From the NCBI GenBank assembly GCA_964647825.1, contig CAZYJL010000003.1, positions 177,959-241,958 of the forward strand: DNA of 64,000 bases, read 5' to 3'. Numbering within the stretch: the stretch's first letter is position 1; every line of letters starts with the position of its first letter. Below are positions 45,385 through 54,644 of the stretch, one piece after another. This DNA comes from VFKI01 sp964647825 (GTDB lineage: Bacteria > Pseudomonadota > Gammaproteobacteria > DSM-16500). The position numbers and the translations under genes were made by a program. The notes below the pieces were generated by a model. It saw only the letters and a program-made list of their open reading frames with translations. It made no database searches and had not been told where the DNA came from.

Positions 45385-46317
45385 TCAAGTAAACTCCCAA
45401 GGTGAAATACCAATATCGGCAGCGGGTCCTTTTGGCGTTTGATTGATACTTTTAATCACTGCATATTTCACGGCGCGATGTTGTGCCGTTTCCACTAAAA
45501 CCGTCACTTCTTTGCCTGCAGCTTGCGGCACAAATGGTTCATTTAATTTTAAATTGCCTGCAAGATGTTTATATAATTGATTTACTGCCGTTTCTAAATT
45601 TTTATCATACGGTAAAATATTTAAACCTAATTTACGTGCTTCGTTTGCATCAATTTTGTAATCGTGTGAACCAAAACCGCTGACCAAGGTATTCGAAATA
45701 TGTTTGACAATTTCTTTATCTAAGAAATAACCAGCAGCCCGATTCCCCGCAAGCTCTGTCATGTATTTTCTTGACTGCGTCCATAATCGATAAACTTTAC
45801 CCACCATATCAGGTTGTAACGAACAATATTTATGAAAAAATTCTAATAAAGATAAGGAAATATCGGTATTTGATGATTGCCAACCCATTTCATTTTTCGC
45901 AAATTCTAAATACGCAAATAAATCGGTGGTTGCATACGTACGCGCAGCTTGATTCACAGAAATATTTAATTGCGGATCCACGGGACCCAGTTCTGCTTTC
46001 CGCGTCATATAAATTTCATCGGCACCGACGCAAATCATCGTAGCAGCACTGTGCGCACGAAAAGGCACCAATACGCCTAATTTCTGACAATATTTTCGAA
46101 TTAAACGAACCAGAGGTAATGGCACAATCGTGGAACCACCACGGCTATAAATAAATAAATCAATTTTTTCTTGTTCACCAAGCGTTTCTAATATTTCATG
46201 AAAAACGCCGATCACATCTTCTTCAATTTGCGTTGTCAAATTCACACGATCAACCGTCGCATAAACAATCACGCGCGATTGCCGCATCTTTTCAATCTGT
46301 TCGAGCGAGGACTTCAT
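45385..46317 (-). CDS. ClpP-class serine protease, serine dehydrogenase proteinase (SDH) family
   Basis: From ATG 46317 (AGAGG upstream) the protein has 310 residues. It follows the SppA/ClpP-like fold: an early IDLFIYSRGGST strand-turn resembling the 'NSPGG' oxyanion stretch, then PFRAHSAATMICVGADEIYM with the likely nucleophile Ser, and KAELGPVDPQ. This matches the SDH proteinase family, described as membrane-linked serine proteases. No signal peptide is seen, so it is probably cytoplasmic. The ~296 bp upstream of it is AT-rich and holds no other gene. Confidence 0.75.
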   Translation of the reverse strand: MKSSLEQIEKMRQSRVIVYATVDRVNLTTQIEEDVIGVFHEILETLGEQEKIDLFIYSRGGSTIVPLPLVRLIRKYCQKLGVLVPFRAHSAATMICVGADEIYMTRKAELGPVDPQLNISVNQAARTYATTDLFAYLEFAKNEMGWQSSNTDISLSLLEFFHKYCSLQPDMVGKVYRLWTQSRKYMTELAGNRAAGYFLDKEIVKHISNTLVSGFGSHDYKIDANEARKLGLNILPYDKNLETAVNQLYKHLAGNLKLNEPFVPQAAGKEVTVLVETAQHRAVKYAVIKSINQTPKGPAADIGISPWEFT

Positions 46318-46613
46318 CACACGCATCCTCTTGCAAAACAGCAAATAACCGATTAACTATCTATTTACAGCTTAGCACGGAATGGTTTTTTTGTTGGGCA
46401 TGAGATGGGTAAACGAGCACCGGCAAAAATGATACCTAATTTACTGATTTTATTGGTAAAAATTAATTTTTTAAAAAAATACAAATAAAATCAATATATT
46501 ACTAAAAACATGCTTTTATTAATATAATCAATTATTTATCTAAAAAAAACACTGTGAGAAAATGTGAGAGGATAAAAAACACACTTTTAATCTACTAAAA
46601 TAAAGGCTAGAAA

Positions 46614-47207
46614 TTACCCCAAACGCCGCACACGATGATAACAAAAACATGTAGTTAAGTGATCATTGACCATCCCAATCGCTTGCATCAACGCATAACA
46701 ACCTAATGAACCAATAAAACGAAAACCATCTTGCCGTAATTGCTTGGCCATTTTATCTGAGACGACTGTGCGTGTTGGCACGTCTTTCGCCTGTTGCCAT
46801 GCATTTTGTTGCGGTTTGCCATCAGTAAATCGCCAAAGATACTGCGCAAAACTACCTTGCGTTTGTTGAATGTGTAAATACGCTTTGGCATTTTCTATCG
46901 TTGCCTGAATTTTCTTTTCATGCCGTACAATACGTGCATCTTGTAATAACGCAGCAATTTTTTTTGCATCGTAACGTGCGATTTTTTCTGCATTGAAATA
47001 ATCAAAACACTCACGAAACGCATCACGTTTTTTTAAAATAGTCAGCCAACTTAATCCCGCCTGCATCGATTCTAATATGACATTTTCAAATAACCGATGG
47101 TCATCATAAATAGGCACACCCCATTCTTGATCATGATAGACCAGATAAATTGGATCTGCTGTCACCCATGGACAACGTGTTGCTTTTATTTTTGCATTCA
47201 TATGCAT
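46614..47207 (-). CDS. tag: DNA-3-methyladenine glycosylase I
   Basis: Tag removes 3-methyladenine from alkylated DNA. The 197-residue protein carries CPWVTADPIYLVYHDQEWGVP at the N-terminus, ESMQAGLSWLTILKKR, and the zinc-binding end VNDHLTTCFCYHRV, all as in E. coli Tag. The start may be either of two in-frame ATGs two codons apart. It is followed, in transcription direction, by an AT-rich spacer. Confidence 0.95.
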   Translation of the reverse strand: MHMNAKIKATRCPWVTADPIYLVYHDQEWGVPIYDDHRLFENVILESMQAGLSWLTILKKRDAFRECFDYFNAEKIARYDAKKIAALLQDARIVRHEKKIQATIENAKAYLHIQQTQGSFAQYLWRFTDGKPQQNAWQQAKDVPTRTVVSDKMAKQLRQDGFRFIGSLGCYALMQAIGMVNDHLTTCFCYHRVRRLG

Positions 47208-47226
47208 TTAATTTTTTTTTATTAAA

Positions 47227-47351
47227 GTCTATTGATCATTAGTTATTTTTAATCATTTTACGAGAAAACAGGAAGTTTTCGAGAATCAAATCCAATCAAG
47301 GAGAGTGTATTTGATGCTAAAATGATTAAAAATAACTAATGATCAATAGAC
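47227..47351. mobile_element. 125-bp element with perfect 34-bp terminal inverted repeats
   Basis: Arms 47227-47260 and 47318-47351 are exact complements (outer GTCTATTGATCATTAG). The 57-nt centre is non-coding. Its right arm covers the last 16 bp of deoC and provides the TAA. No second copy is seen in this window, so a MITE is inferred from structure; an unusually long terminator stem is the alternative. Confidence 0.7.
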
Positions 47352-48055
47352 CTTAACTGACTCGCCCCAATACGAAAATGCATTGGCGTCACCCATGCCT
47401 CTCCCATCATTGTTGTTGCTAGCGCTAAATATGTTTTTGCTTCTACAAAAGTGCGAATGCCACCAGATACTTTCATTCCCGCTTGAGGTTGATATTTTTG
47501 AATAGCTGATAATAAAATTTTTGCAGCAGGCACCGTCGCACCGATTCCAAATTTCCCGGTGGAGGTTTTTAAAAAATCTGCACCCGCTGACAATGCACAC
47601 TCACTGGCTTGCATTAATGATTCACCATCAACAAATGCACCGCTTTCTAAAATAATTTTTAATACATACGATCCACAAGCAGCACGCACTGCACATAAAA
47701 AATCTTTGGTTTCTTTGATTTTTCCAGCGAAAAAAAATTCTCGAGGAAAGACCACATCCACTTCCTGCGCGCCTGCTGCAATGGCTTGCTGTATCTCAGC
47801 TATCACATCAACTAACGGCGACTTACCGTGAGGGAAATTGCACACTGTAGCGACTTGAATGGTTGTATCGGCTAACAATATCCGTGCTTGCCTCACATAG
47901 TGTGGCCATACACACACCGCCGCGACAGACTGAGACGGCATACTTGCGCGTTGACACAGTGTACGCAAACTGGTTTCATCCGCCGTCTCTGCCAAATCCG
48001 TTAAATCAACGAAGGAAAAAATTGTCGATGCATCTGCCAATTCAACATTAGACAA
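47336..48055 (-). CDS. deoC: Deoxyribose-phosphate aldolase
   Basis: DeoC splits deoxyribose-5-phosphate into acetaldehyde and glyceraldehyde-3-phosphate. The 239-residue protein has the Schiff-base Lys in DFLKTSTGKFG and the second Lys in GMKVSGGIRT. It starts 4 bp after the stop of purine nucleoside phosphorylase on the same strand, a salvage operon. The last residues SIDH and the stop codon are encoded by the arm of the inverted-repeat element at 47227-47351, so the native C-terminus has been replaced. Confidence 0.95.
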   Translation of the reverse strand: MSNVELADASTIFSFVDLTDLAETADETSLRTLCQRASMPSQSVAAVCVWPHYVRQARILLADTTIQVATVCNFPHGKSPLVDVIAEIQQAIAAGAQEVDVVFPREFFFAGKIKETKDFLCAVRAACGSYVLKIILESGAFVDGESLMQASECALSAGADFLKTSTGKFGIGATVPAAKILLSAIQKYQPQAGMKVSGGIRTFVEAKTYLALATTMMGEAWVTPMHFRIGASQLRSIDH

Positions 48056-48059
48056 GCAC

Positions 48060-48887
48060 TTACTCCATTTGTCCCATTTCTTTGATACACGGTGGAATTA
48101 AACGAATCAATTTACGTGCGGCAATTTCTGCATAATGCAACGTGCCTTCATGCGTCACTTTTTCTTGACTTAAACCTACCGCCAAGTTCGTAATCGCCAC
48201 AATGCCTGCCACTTTCAAACCACAATGACGTGCAATAATCACTTCAGGCACGACAGACATACCCACCGCATCCGCACCCAATGTGCGATACGCGCGAATT
48301 TCTGCAGGTGTTTCAAACGAAGGGCCCAACAATGAAATATATACACCTTCAGGCAACTGCACATTTTGCTTGGCAGCTTGTGCGCGAAAGACATCACAAA
48401 AATCACGGTCATATGCATTTTCTAAACTGACAAAACGCGGACCGATGGATTCATCATTCGGACCAACTAACGGATTACCTGGTTGCAAACTAATATGATC
48501 GGTTAATAACATCATCTCACCAGGACCTACTTCTGGTCGCAACGACCCCGCTGCACCTGTCACAATTAACGAATGTGCACCCAGTTGTTTCACAATACGA
48601 ACCAAGGTTTTAATTTCGTCGTAGGATGCGCCTTCATATAAATGCAAACGTCCTTTCAAACAGACGACGGGCACATCTTGTAAATACCCCATCACCAATA
48701 AAGAGGCATGACCCGATACATTCCCACCCGCACCTAATCCAGGAATGGCTTGATATGGAATTGTAATTGGATTCGTTAATTGCTCTGCCAAGGATCCCAA
48801 ACCAGAACCTAAAATCATCCCGACTTTTGCTGTAAAATTTGGCGCAAAACGTCGAATCACTTGCATCGCATTTTCTAACACTGTCAT
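48060..48887 (-). CDS. Purine nucleoside phosphorylase (trimeric type)
   Basis: The enzyme releases the purine base and ribose-1-phosphate. The 275 residues contain GSGLGSLAEQL, the VSGHASLLVMG phosphate-site stretch, GRLHLYEG, VTGAAGSLRPEVGPGEMM, and GADAVGMSVVPE, typical of the trimeric PunA/XapA group rather than hexameric DeoD. Ribose-1-phosphate feeds deoB, and deoxyribose-1-phosphate feeds deoB then deoC. The symbol punA or xapA would depend on substrate range. Confidence 0.93.
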   Translation of the reverse strand: MTVLENAMQVIRRFAPNFTAKVGMILGSGLGSLAEQLTNPITIPYQAIPGLGAGGNVSGHASLLVMGYLQDVPVVCLKGRLHLYEGASYDEIKTLVRIVKQLGAHSLIVTGAAGSLRPEVGPGEMMLLTDHISLQPGNPLVGPNDESIGPRFVSLENAYDRDFCDVFRAQAAKQNVQLPEGVYISLLGPSFETPAEIRAYRTLGADAVGMSVVPEVIIARHCGLKVAGIVAITNLAVGLSQEKVTHEGTLHYAEIAARKLIRLIPPCIKEMGQME

Positions 48888-48938
48888 TCAATGCTCCTCA
48901 TATCACGAACGTCATATTTTTATATGCATATTAATACG

Positions 48939-49068
48939 AGTAGACCGACTCATTTAATCTGTCATACCGCGCTATATGCGCGGTATCCAGTTTACTTTAG
49001 TGCTTCTCTGGATCCCGCGGATGCATTGCGGGATAACAAAACAGACATCATAAATGAAACACTTTACT
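48939..49068. repeat. Palindromic repeat family R, two-hairpin copy
   Basis: Outer ends AGTAGACCGA and its loose complement; hairpins at 48965-48985 (TACCGCG arms) and 49013-49033 (TCCCGC arms). It fills the space between the gap stop and the purine nucleoside phosphorylase start and lies 8 bp past the gap stop. Confidence 0.8.
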
Positions 49069-49076
49069 CGATATTT

Positions 49077-50081
49077 TTATATTTTTGCCATCATCATAGC
49101 CGTATCTAACATACGGTTTGAGAAACCCCATTCATTGTCATACCAAGATAGTAATTTGACAAAATTCCCCATGACTTTTGTATGCGCCGTGTCATAAATA
49201 GATGAGGCAGATTGATGATTAAAATCCACAGAAACTAAAGGCAACGTGTTGACATCTAAAATACCTTTTAATTCTTCTCGTGAAGCACGCTCTATGAGTT
49301 GCGTAATTTCTTCAGCCGACGTTTCACGCTTCGCTAAAAAAGTTAAATCAATGACCGATACATTAATCGTTGGCACGCGTATCGCAAAACCATCTAATTT
49401 CCCTTTTAATTCTGGCAACACTTCACCGACTGCAACGGCTGCACCGGTTTTCGTTGGAATCATTGAATACGCTGCCGCACGCGCGCGGCGTAAATCCGTG
49501 TGATACACATCAATTAATGCTTGATCATTGGTATAGGCATGCACCGTATTCATCAAGCCTTTTTCAATACCGATCGCTGCATGCAATACTTTTACTAATG
49601 GTGCTAAACAATTGGTTGTGCATGACGCATTTGACACAATCGTATGTTCTGGTTTTAACATTAAATGATTCACGCCATAAACAATCGTTGCATCAACCTG
49701 TTGCGCTGGCGCTGAAATTAACACTTTTTTTGCGCCTGCTTTTATATGTTTTTCTGCTTTTTCACGTGAAGTAAATAACCCTGTGCATTCCAAGACAACA
49801 TCAATTGCCATTTCTTTCCATGGTAATTTTTCCGGATCACGTTCAGCTGTGACACGAATACGATCACCATTAATCATTAAATCTTTGCCTTCCACTAACA
49901 CATCTGCATGAAAACGACCATGTGTCGTGTCAAAACGTGTCAGATGCGCATTCGTATTCACATCACCCAAATCATTAATCGCCACAATTTCCAATTCTGG
50001 GTATTTTCCTGCTTCATAATGTGCACGCAAAATATTTCGCCCAATACGTCCATACCCATTAATTGCTACGCGAATTGTCAT
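49077..50081 (-). CDS. gap: Glyceraldehyde-3-phosphate dehydrogenase
   Basis: This is the glycolytic/gluconeogenic phosphorylating dehydrogenase. The 334 residues contain INGYGRIGRN, the NAD-preferring Asp in VAINDLGD, the catalytic SNASCTTNC, and the HAYTNDQ stretch. It starts immediately after the tkt stop; the ribosome site GGGAG lies inside the end of tkt. The tkt-gap-pgk order known from gammaproteobacteria is broken here, because a repeat element and purine nucleoside phosphorylase follow. Confidence 0.96.
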   Translation of the reverse strand: MTIRVAINGYGRIGRNILRAHYEAGKYPELEIVAINDLGDVNTNAHLTRFDTTHGRFHADVLVEGKDLMINGDRIRVTAERDPEKLPWKEMAIDVVLECTGLFTSREKAEKHIKAGAKKVLISAPAQQVDATIVYGVNHLMLKPEHTIVSNASCTTNCLAPLVKVLHAAIGIEKGLMNTVHAYTNDQALIDVYHTDLRRARAAAYSMIPTKTGAAVAVGEVLPELKGKLDGFAIRVPTINVSVIDLTFLAKRETSAEEITQLIERASREELKGILDVNTLPLVSVDFNHQSASSIYDTAHTKVMGNFVKLLSWYDNEWGFSNRMLDTAMMMAKI

Positions 50082-52100
50082 TTATACTTTCTCCCCATAA
50101 TGAACTGCCAATAACTCATCAGCAATTTTTGTGATATTTTCAATAGTAAAACCACACACAGCAAAAATGTCTTTCGCTGGCGCAGAAAAACCAAAATGAT
50201 CCAAGCCAAGCACTCTGCCCTCGTTACCCACAAAACGATACCAGCCTGTTGTTGATGCTGCTTCAATCGCTATCCGTGCTTTTATTTTCTTTGGTAACAC
50301 GACTTCTTGATACGCTGCATCTTGCGCAAGAAATACATCCACGGAAGGCATCGAGACTACTCGCACGTTGACGCCACGCTTTGTTAAAACTTCACTTGCC
50401 GCAACAGCCAATGACACCTCAGAACCCGTTGCAATAAAAATTAACTCAGGGGTACCCACTGCATCCTGTAACACATAGCCACCACGCTGAATCAACGCTA
50501 AACTTTCTGCATGGCGTGTTTGCGCCTCACAATTTTGTCGAGAAAACAATAAACACGTCGGCCCTTGACGTTCAATCGCGCATTGCCACGCCACCGCTGA
50601 CTCTACCGCATCACAAGGTCGCCATACGGATAATCCTGGCATTAAACGCAAAGAAGGAATATGTTCCACCGGCTGATGCGTTGGGCCATCTTCACCTAGA
50701 CCAATTGAGTCATGCGTATACACAAAAATTACACGCTGCTTCATCAATGCCGCTAAACGCACTGCATTACGCGCATAATCCGAGAAGGTTAAAAATGTTC
50801 CGCCAAATGGCAAAATGCCACCGTATAACGCCAATCCATTCATGATGGCTGACATACCAAATTCGCGTACACCATAATAAATATACTGACCCACAGGATT
50901 TTCTTTGGAAAAAATCGTCGCACCTTGCCACAGTGTCAAATTCGAACCCGTTAAATCTGCAGAACCGCCAACTAACTCCGGCAAGATAGGCGCCAACTCA
51001 TTTAAACATAGTTGTGACGCTTTACGAGTCGCCACATTCTCTGAATTTGTGTGAAGTTTCTGAATGAGTTCAGTGACTTTTGACTGCCAATTTTCTGGTA
51101 ATTGATTTCTGAATCGTCGTGTGAATTCTTTCGCTAATTGCGGATATTTTTTTTCGTAATCTTGAAATAATTTTTGCCATTTATCTTGTAAAATACGGCC
51201 TTTTTCGCGCGCATCAAATGCATCATAAATCTTTTTCGGAATCACGAACGGTTCGTGCGGCCAGTTTAAATTATCTCGAGTCGCTGCAATTTCTGCCGCG
51301 CCCAATGCTTCACCGTGCGCTTTTGCTGTGCCACCACGCGTCGGTGCGCCCCAACCAATCATCGTACGACAGCAAATTAATGTCGGTCGCTGCTGCTCTG
51401 CACGCGCTTTTTGAATCGCTGTATGAATGGCTGCCCGATCATGTCCATCTATGTCAGAAATAACCTGCCAGCCATAACTCATAAAACGTTGTGGCGTATT
51501 ATCCGTAAACCAACCCTGTACATCACCATCAATCGAAATTTGATTATCATCATAAAAAACAATTAATTTGCCTAAACCTAGCGTACCCGCAAGCGAGGCC
51601 ACTTCATGCGAAATACCTTCCATCAAGCAACCATCACCGACAAACACGTAAGTAAAATGATCAATTAAAGGGAACTTAGGACGATTAAATTCTGCTGCCA
51701 AATGTTTTTCTGCAATCGCCATCCCGACTGCATTCGCAAAACCTTGGCCTAATGGGCCGGTGGTTGTTTCAACGCCTGGGGTCTCGCCGACTTCAGGATG
51801 GCCGGGCGTAATGGAATGCAACTGACGAAATTGCTTAAGATCATCGATCGAAACAGCGTAACCTGATAAATGTAATAAGGCATATAACAACATACTGCCG
51901 TGACCATTCGACACGACAAAACGGTCACGATTTAACCAGCTGGGATTAGCCGGATGATGTTGTAAAAAATCTCGCCATAACACTTCTGCAATATCTGCCA
52001 TTCCCATGGGCATTCCGGGATGCCCTGAGCGAGCTTGTTCCACGGCATCCATGCTCAATACACGAATGGCATTTGCTAATTCACGCTGTGCGACCGTCAT
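50082..52100 (-). CDS. tkt: Transketolase
   Basis: Transketolase moves two-carbon units between pentose-phosphate sugars using thiamine diphosphate. The 672 residues show HPGMPMGMADIAEVLW, GPLGQGFANAVGMA, the cofactor motif GDGCLMEGISHEVASLAG, and EDGPTHQPVEHI. It is the first gene of a two-gene unit with gap; with gap and deoC it feeds central carbon flow. Confidence 0.97.
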   Translation of the reverse strand: MTVAQRELANAIRVLSMDAVEQARSGHPGMPMGMADIAEVLWRDFLQHHPANPSWLNRDRFVVSNGHGSMLLYALLHLSGYAVSIDDLKQFRQLHSITPGHPEVGETPGVETTTGPLGQGFANAVGMAIAEKHLAAEFNRPKFPLIDHFTYVFVGDGCLMEGISHEVASLAGTLGLGKLIVFYDDNQISIDGDVQGWFTDNTPQRFMSYGWQVISDIDGHDRAAIHTAIQKARAEQQRPTLICCRTMIGWGAPTRGGTAKAHGEALGAAEIAATRDNLNWPHEPFVIPKKIYDAFDAREKGRILQDKWQKLFQDYEKKYPQLAKEFTRRFRNQLPENWQSKVTELIQKLHTNSENVATRKASQLCLNELAPILPELVGGSADLTGSNLTLWQGATIFSKENPVGQYIYYGVREFGMSAIMNGLALYGGILPFGGTFLTFSDYARNAVRLAALMKQRVIFVYTHDSIGLGEDGPTHQPVEHIPSLRLMPGLSVWRPCDAVESAVAWQCAIERQGPTCLLFSRQNCEAQTRHAESLALIQRGGYVLQDAVGTPELIFIATGSEVSLAVAASEVLTKRGVNVRVVSMPSVDVFLAQDAAYQEVVLPKKIKARIAIEAASTTGWYRFVGNEGRVLGLDHFGFSAPAKDIFAVCGFTIENITKIADELLAVHYGEKV

Positions 52101-52221
52101 GTGTTTTTCTCAACCCCGAATAAGATGACCGATAACCGAAAAATGCCGAGATAGTAACCGATATCGGGGTGAGGAGCATCTTTTTTAAAAGAACAAAATG
52201 CACATTAAACGTTTTATTCAG

Positions 52222-53115
52222 TTAAAAACTGCGAGCACGCGGACGCCAAGCAGAAGTATTGTTAGGCTCTTTCTCGGGCTCTGTTACAGTCGATAGATCA
52301 GGTGAAGATCCAGAGGACGATGGAGATGAGAGTGAAGGTGTCAATGATGAAACAGACACAGAGGTAGATCTTGCTGGCACTGCAGGGGCAAGGACAGGCG
52401 AAGAAGCAGGTGTCGATGGTGTAACAGGTATTGGCGGTGTGGCACGGGTCAAACGAAGTGCGCAATGAGAGCCTTCCGGAAAATTTAATAACTGAGTAAT
52501 ACGCAGTGATGAACTCGTCGCCTCTTCCAATCTCGAAAAATCACTAAGTATTTGTTCTTCTAAAATTTTATCTTCATCTTCCGTTTTTATTTCTGTTGGC
52601 CTTGGGCGATCTTTCATACTTAACTCCTGTTTATTATCTAGCTCAGCTTTTTGTTCTAACTCTAACAATCTATCCAGCTGCGATCTTAAAGCATCTCTGG
52701 TTGCTTGCAAACGTACAGACTGAAAATTCAAAGCATCATCTAAAGCAAGTCTTTCGACCGATTCATCATACTCATGTAACAAGTCTTCTGGCGAACGTCG
52801 TTGCGCGCTCGCCATTTTCTCATTTTTTTCTCGGAAAATTAAATAACTCCGCACACCACCCACAATGGCTGCTATCACCACAGCCGGCACCAATATCGCG
52901 AGCACAATCGGTGCTGCTGGAATAGAACCTGCGACCATTGTGACTACCAATAAAATAACTGAAACAATCGCTGCCGAATGATATGCACTTTCTCCAGCAC
53001 CTGTTAAAATTTCTGCTATTACACGAAATAAACGCCTAAACCGCGCCAGAAACTGGTCTGCTGATTGATCATTTTTTTCATTACCATTTGGTTTTTGCGA
53101 ATCATGAGGATGCAT
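52222..53115 (-). CDS. Membrane protein with paired hydrophobic segments and Ser/Pro-rich tail (Inc-like candidate effector)
   Basis: This 297-residue protein has an ideal AAGGAGG ribosome site seven bases before the ATG. Two hydrophobic segments with a very short loop lie at ~47-90 (AAIVSVILLVVTMVAGSIP, then IVLAILVPAVVIAAIVGG), the bilobed pattern of chlamydial Inc proteins and several Legionella/Coxiella effectors. A coiled-coil region (~105-165, ERLALDDAL, QLDRLLELEQKAEL) and a Ser/Pro/Thr-rich disordered tail follow, ending RPRARSF. No catalytic motif is present and no homolog was recognised. A role at a host vacuole membrane is inference from topology. Confidence 0.6.
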   Translation of the reverse strand: MHPHDSQKPNGNEKNDQSADQFLARFRRLFRVIAEILTGAGESAYHSAAIVSVILLVVTMVAGSIPAAPIVLAILVPAVVIAAIVGGVRSYLIFREKNEKMASAQRRSPEDLLHEYDESVERLALDDALNFQSVRLQATRDALRSQLDRLLELEQKAELDNKQELSMKDRPRPTEIKTEDEDKILEEQILSDFSRLEEATSSSLRITQLLNFPEGSHCALRLTRATPPIPVTPSTPASSPVLAPAVPARSTSVSVSSLTPSLSSPSSSGSSPDLSTVTEPEKEPNNTSAWRPRARSF

Positions 53116-53203
53116 ACTCTGACCTCCTTGTTAGTAAAAAATAACAGCTCCTATTCCTAGCATAACCACCAAACCTTAAGTAAATATTAAGAACCACAGA
53201 AAT

Positions 53204-53242
53204 CACGTAATAAACTTTTTACACATGAAAAATTACGTGTAA
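53204..53242. promoter_or_regulatory. Inverted repeats upstream of the L-fucose cluster, candidate operator
   Basis: CACGTAAT (53204-53211) and ATTACGTG (53232-53239) are perfect 8-bp complements 20 bp apart. A second pair, TTACAC (53219-53224) and GTGTAA (53237-53242), shares the right half. They lie 35-70 bp before the transporter start, where a repressor or activator site is expected. No regulator gene is in the cluster. Confidence 0.4.
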
Positions 53243-53273
53243 CAATCCACATTCTTCACACTAACCAGATAAT

Positions 53274-54644
53274 ATGGATATGCGCTCTGGAAAAATTTCT
53301 CTCATTGCAACCACATCCGCACTTGCAGGGTTACTATTCGGCTATGATACAGGTGTCATTGCGAGTGCATTGTTGTTTGTCACCACCACATTCCATTTAA
53401 CACCACAACAAATTGGCTACATTGTTAGTGCCGTCCCTGCTGGTGCGTTACTTGCTTCACTCGCAAGCGGAAAATGTGCAGATTATTTCGGACGTAAAAA
53501 ATCATTATTATTCACCGGTCTCATTTTTATTATTGGCAGCACACTATGTGCACTTGCGCCACAAGCGCAGTGGTTATTACTCGGACGCTTTTTGATTGGT
53601 ATTGCAGTAGGACTCGGCTCCTGCATTTCACCCATTTACACCGCAGAACTTGCAACAGAGCATCAACGTGGTTGGCTAGTTAATACATTTGTTTTGATGA
53701 TTCAAGCGGGCATTTGTCTCTCTTTTTTACTTGGTTATATTTTCTCTTTTCATGGTGCATTTCGGATACTTTTTGCATTAGGTATTTTCCCAGCCTTTTT
53801 ATTGGTTTTATTCTCTTTTTATTTGCCAGAAAGTCCACGTTGGTTATTACATCAAGGTAAAAAAGAAGCTGCACACCATGTCTTTTTATCATTACTCAGC
53901 GCACAACGTGCAGCACAAGCACTTTCCGCGTTAGAGGCTTTGCTACAACACGAAAAAGTACATGCCAATACACATAAAAATTTAGCACACTCACTTTGGC
54001 AACCACCCAATCGACGCATACTTTGCATTGGCATTGCGGTGAGTATTTTTACGCAAACTATCGGTATCAATATGTTAAATTATTATGCACCCATTCTTTT
54101 TCGTACCACCGGCTTTGTTAGTGCACAAACCGCCATGTGCATGACATTTTTTATGGGGCTTACCTTAACCCTCTCAACTGCCGCCTCACTGTTTATTATT
54201 GATCGCATTGGCAGACGACAACTTTTACTCGTGGCTATGCAAGGTATTCTCGCTAGTTTATTACTATTAACACTCTCTTTTTTCTTTATCAAAAACCCAC
54301 AAACGCTTGGCTGGTGTGTTTTCATCTGTACATTATTATTTATGCTATTTCATGGTATTGGTATTGGACCTGCTTGTTTCTTAATTCCCGCCGAAATATT
54401 TCCGCTCCGTATCCGTGGACGCGGCATGGGGATTTCCGTTGCATGTAACTGGGGTGCAAATGTGATCGTAACTTTCATTGTTCCAACGGGACTTGCGCTG
54501 CTTGGTGCAGGAAAACTTTTTCTAGGATTTTTTCTTGTTTCTACACTTGGCTATATTATTTTTTATTTCATCGTTCCAGAAACACGCGGGATGACACTCG
54601 AAGAAATTGAAACAAACACCATCCTACAAGGAGAATTCAGTTGA
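53274..54644 (+). CDS. MFS sugar porter (probable L-fucose/aldose importer)
   Basis: This 456-residue, 12-helix sugar transporter family member (XylE/AraE/GalP type) has the expected motifs: GYDTGVIASAL in helix 1, DYFGRKKSLL, GRFLIGIAVGLGS, PESPRWLLHQGKK before the central loop, IDRIGRRQLLL, PAEIFPLRIRGRGMG, and PETRGMTLEEIE at the end. It opens the gene set for L-fucose oxidation and overlaps the next gene by 4 bp, so L-fucose is the inferred substrate. It is not the unrelated FucP family. The encoded ATG at 53274 has a poor ribosome site; MDMRSGKIS has a second Met two codons on. Confidence 0.85.
   Translation: MDMRSGKISLIATTSALAGLLFGYDTGVIASALLFVTTTFHLTPQQIGYIVSAVPAGALLASLASGKCADYFGRKKSLLFTGLIFIIGSTLCALAPQAQWLLLGRFLIGIAVGLGSCISPIYTAELATEHQRGWLVNTFVLMIQAGICLSFLLGYIFSFHGAFRILFALGIFPAFLLVLFSFYLPESPRWLLHQGKKEAAHHVFLSLLSAQRAAQALSALEALLQHEKVHANTHKNLAHSLWQPPNRRILCIGIAVSIFTQTIGINMLNYYAPILFRTTGFVSAQTAMCMTFFMGLTLTLSTAASLFIIDRIGRRQLLLVAMQGILASLLLLTLSFFFIKNPQTLGWCVFICTLLFMLFHGIGIGPACFLIPAEIFPLRIRGRGMGISVACNWGANVIVTFIVPTGLALLGAGKLFLGFFLVSTLGYIIFYFIVPETRGMTLEEIETNTILQGEFS

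Noticed and set aside
47227..47351. Element read as a simple deoC terminator
   Set aside because: A 34-bp perfect stem with a 57-nt loop and no T tract is unlike an intrinsic terminator, though a termination role cannot be excluded.
49750..49770. Sequence TTTTTCACGTGAAGTA resembling a parS site
   Set aside because: It matches 13 of 16 consensus positions but lies inside gap, and no second site or origin feature is nearby. Probably chance.
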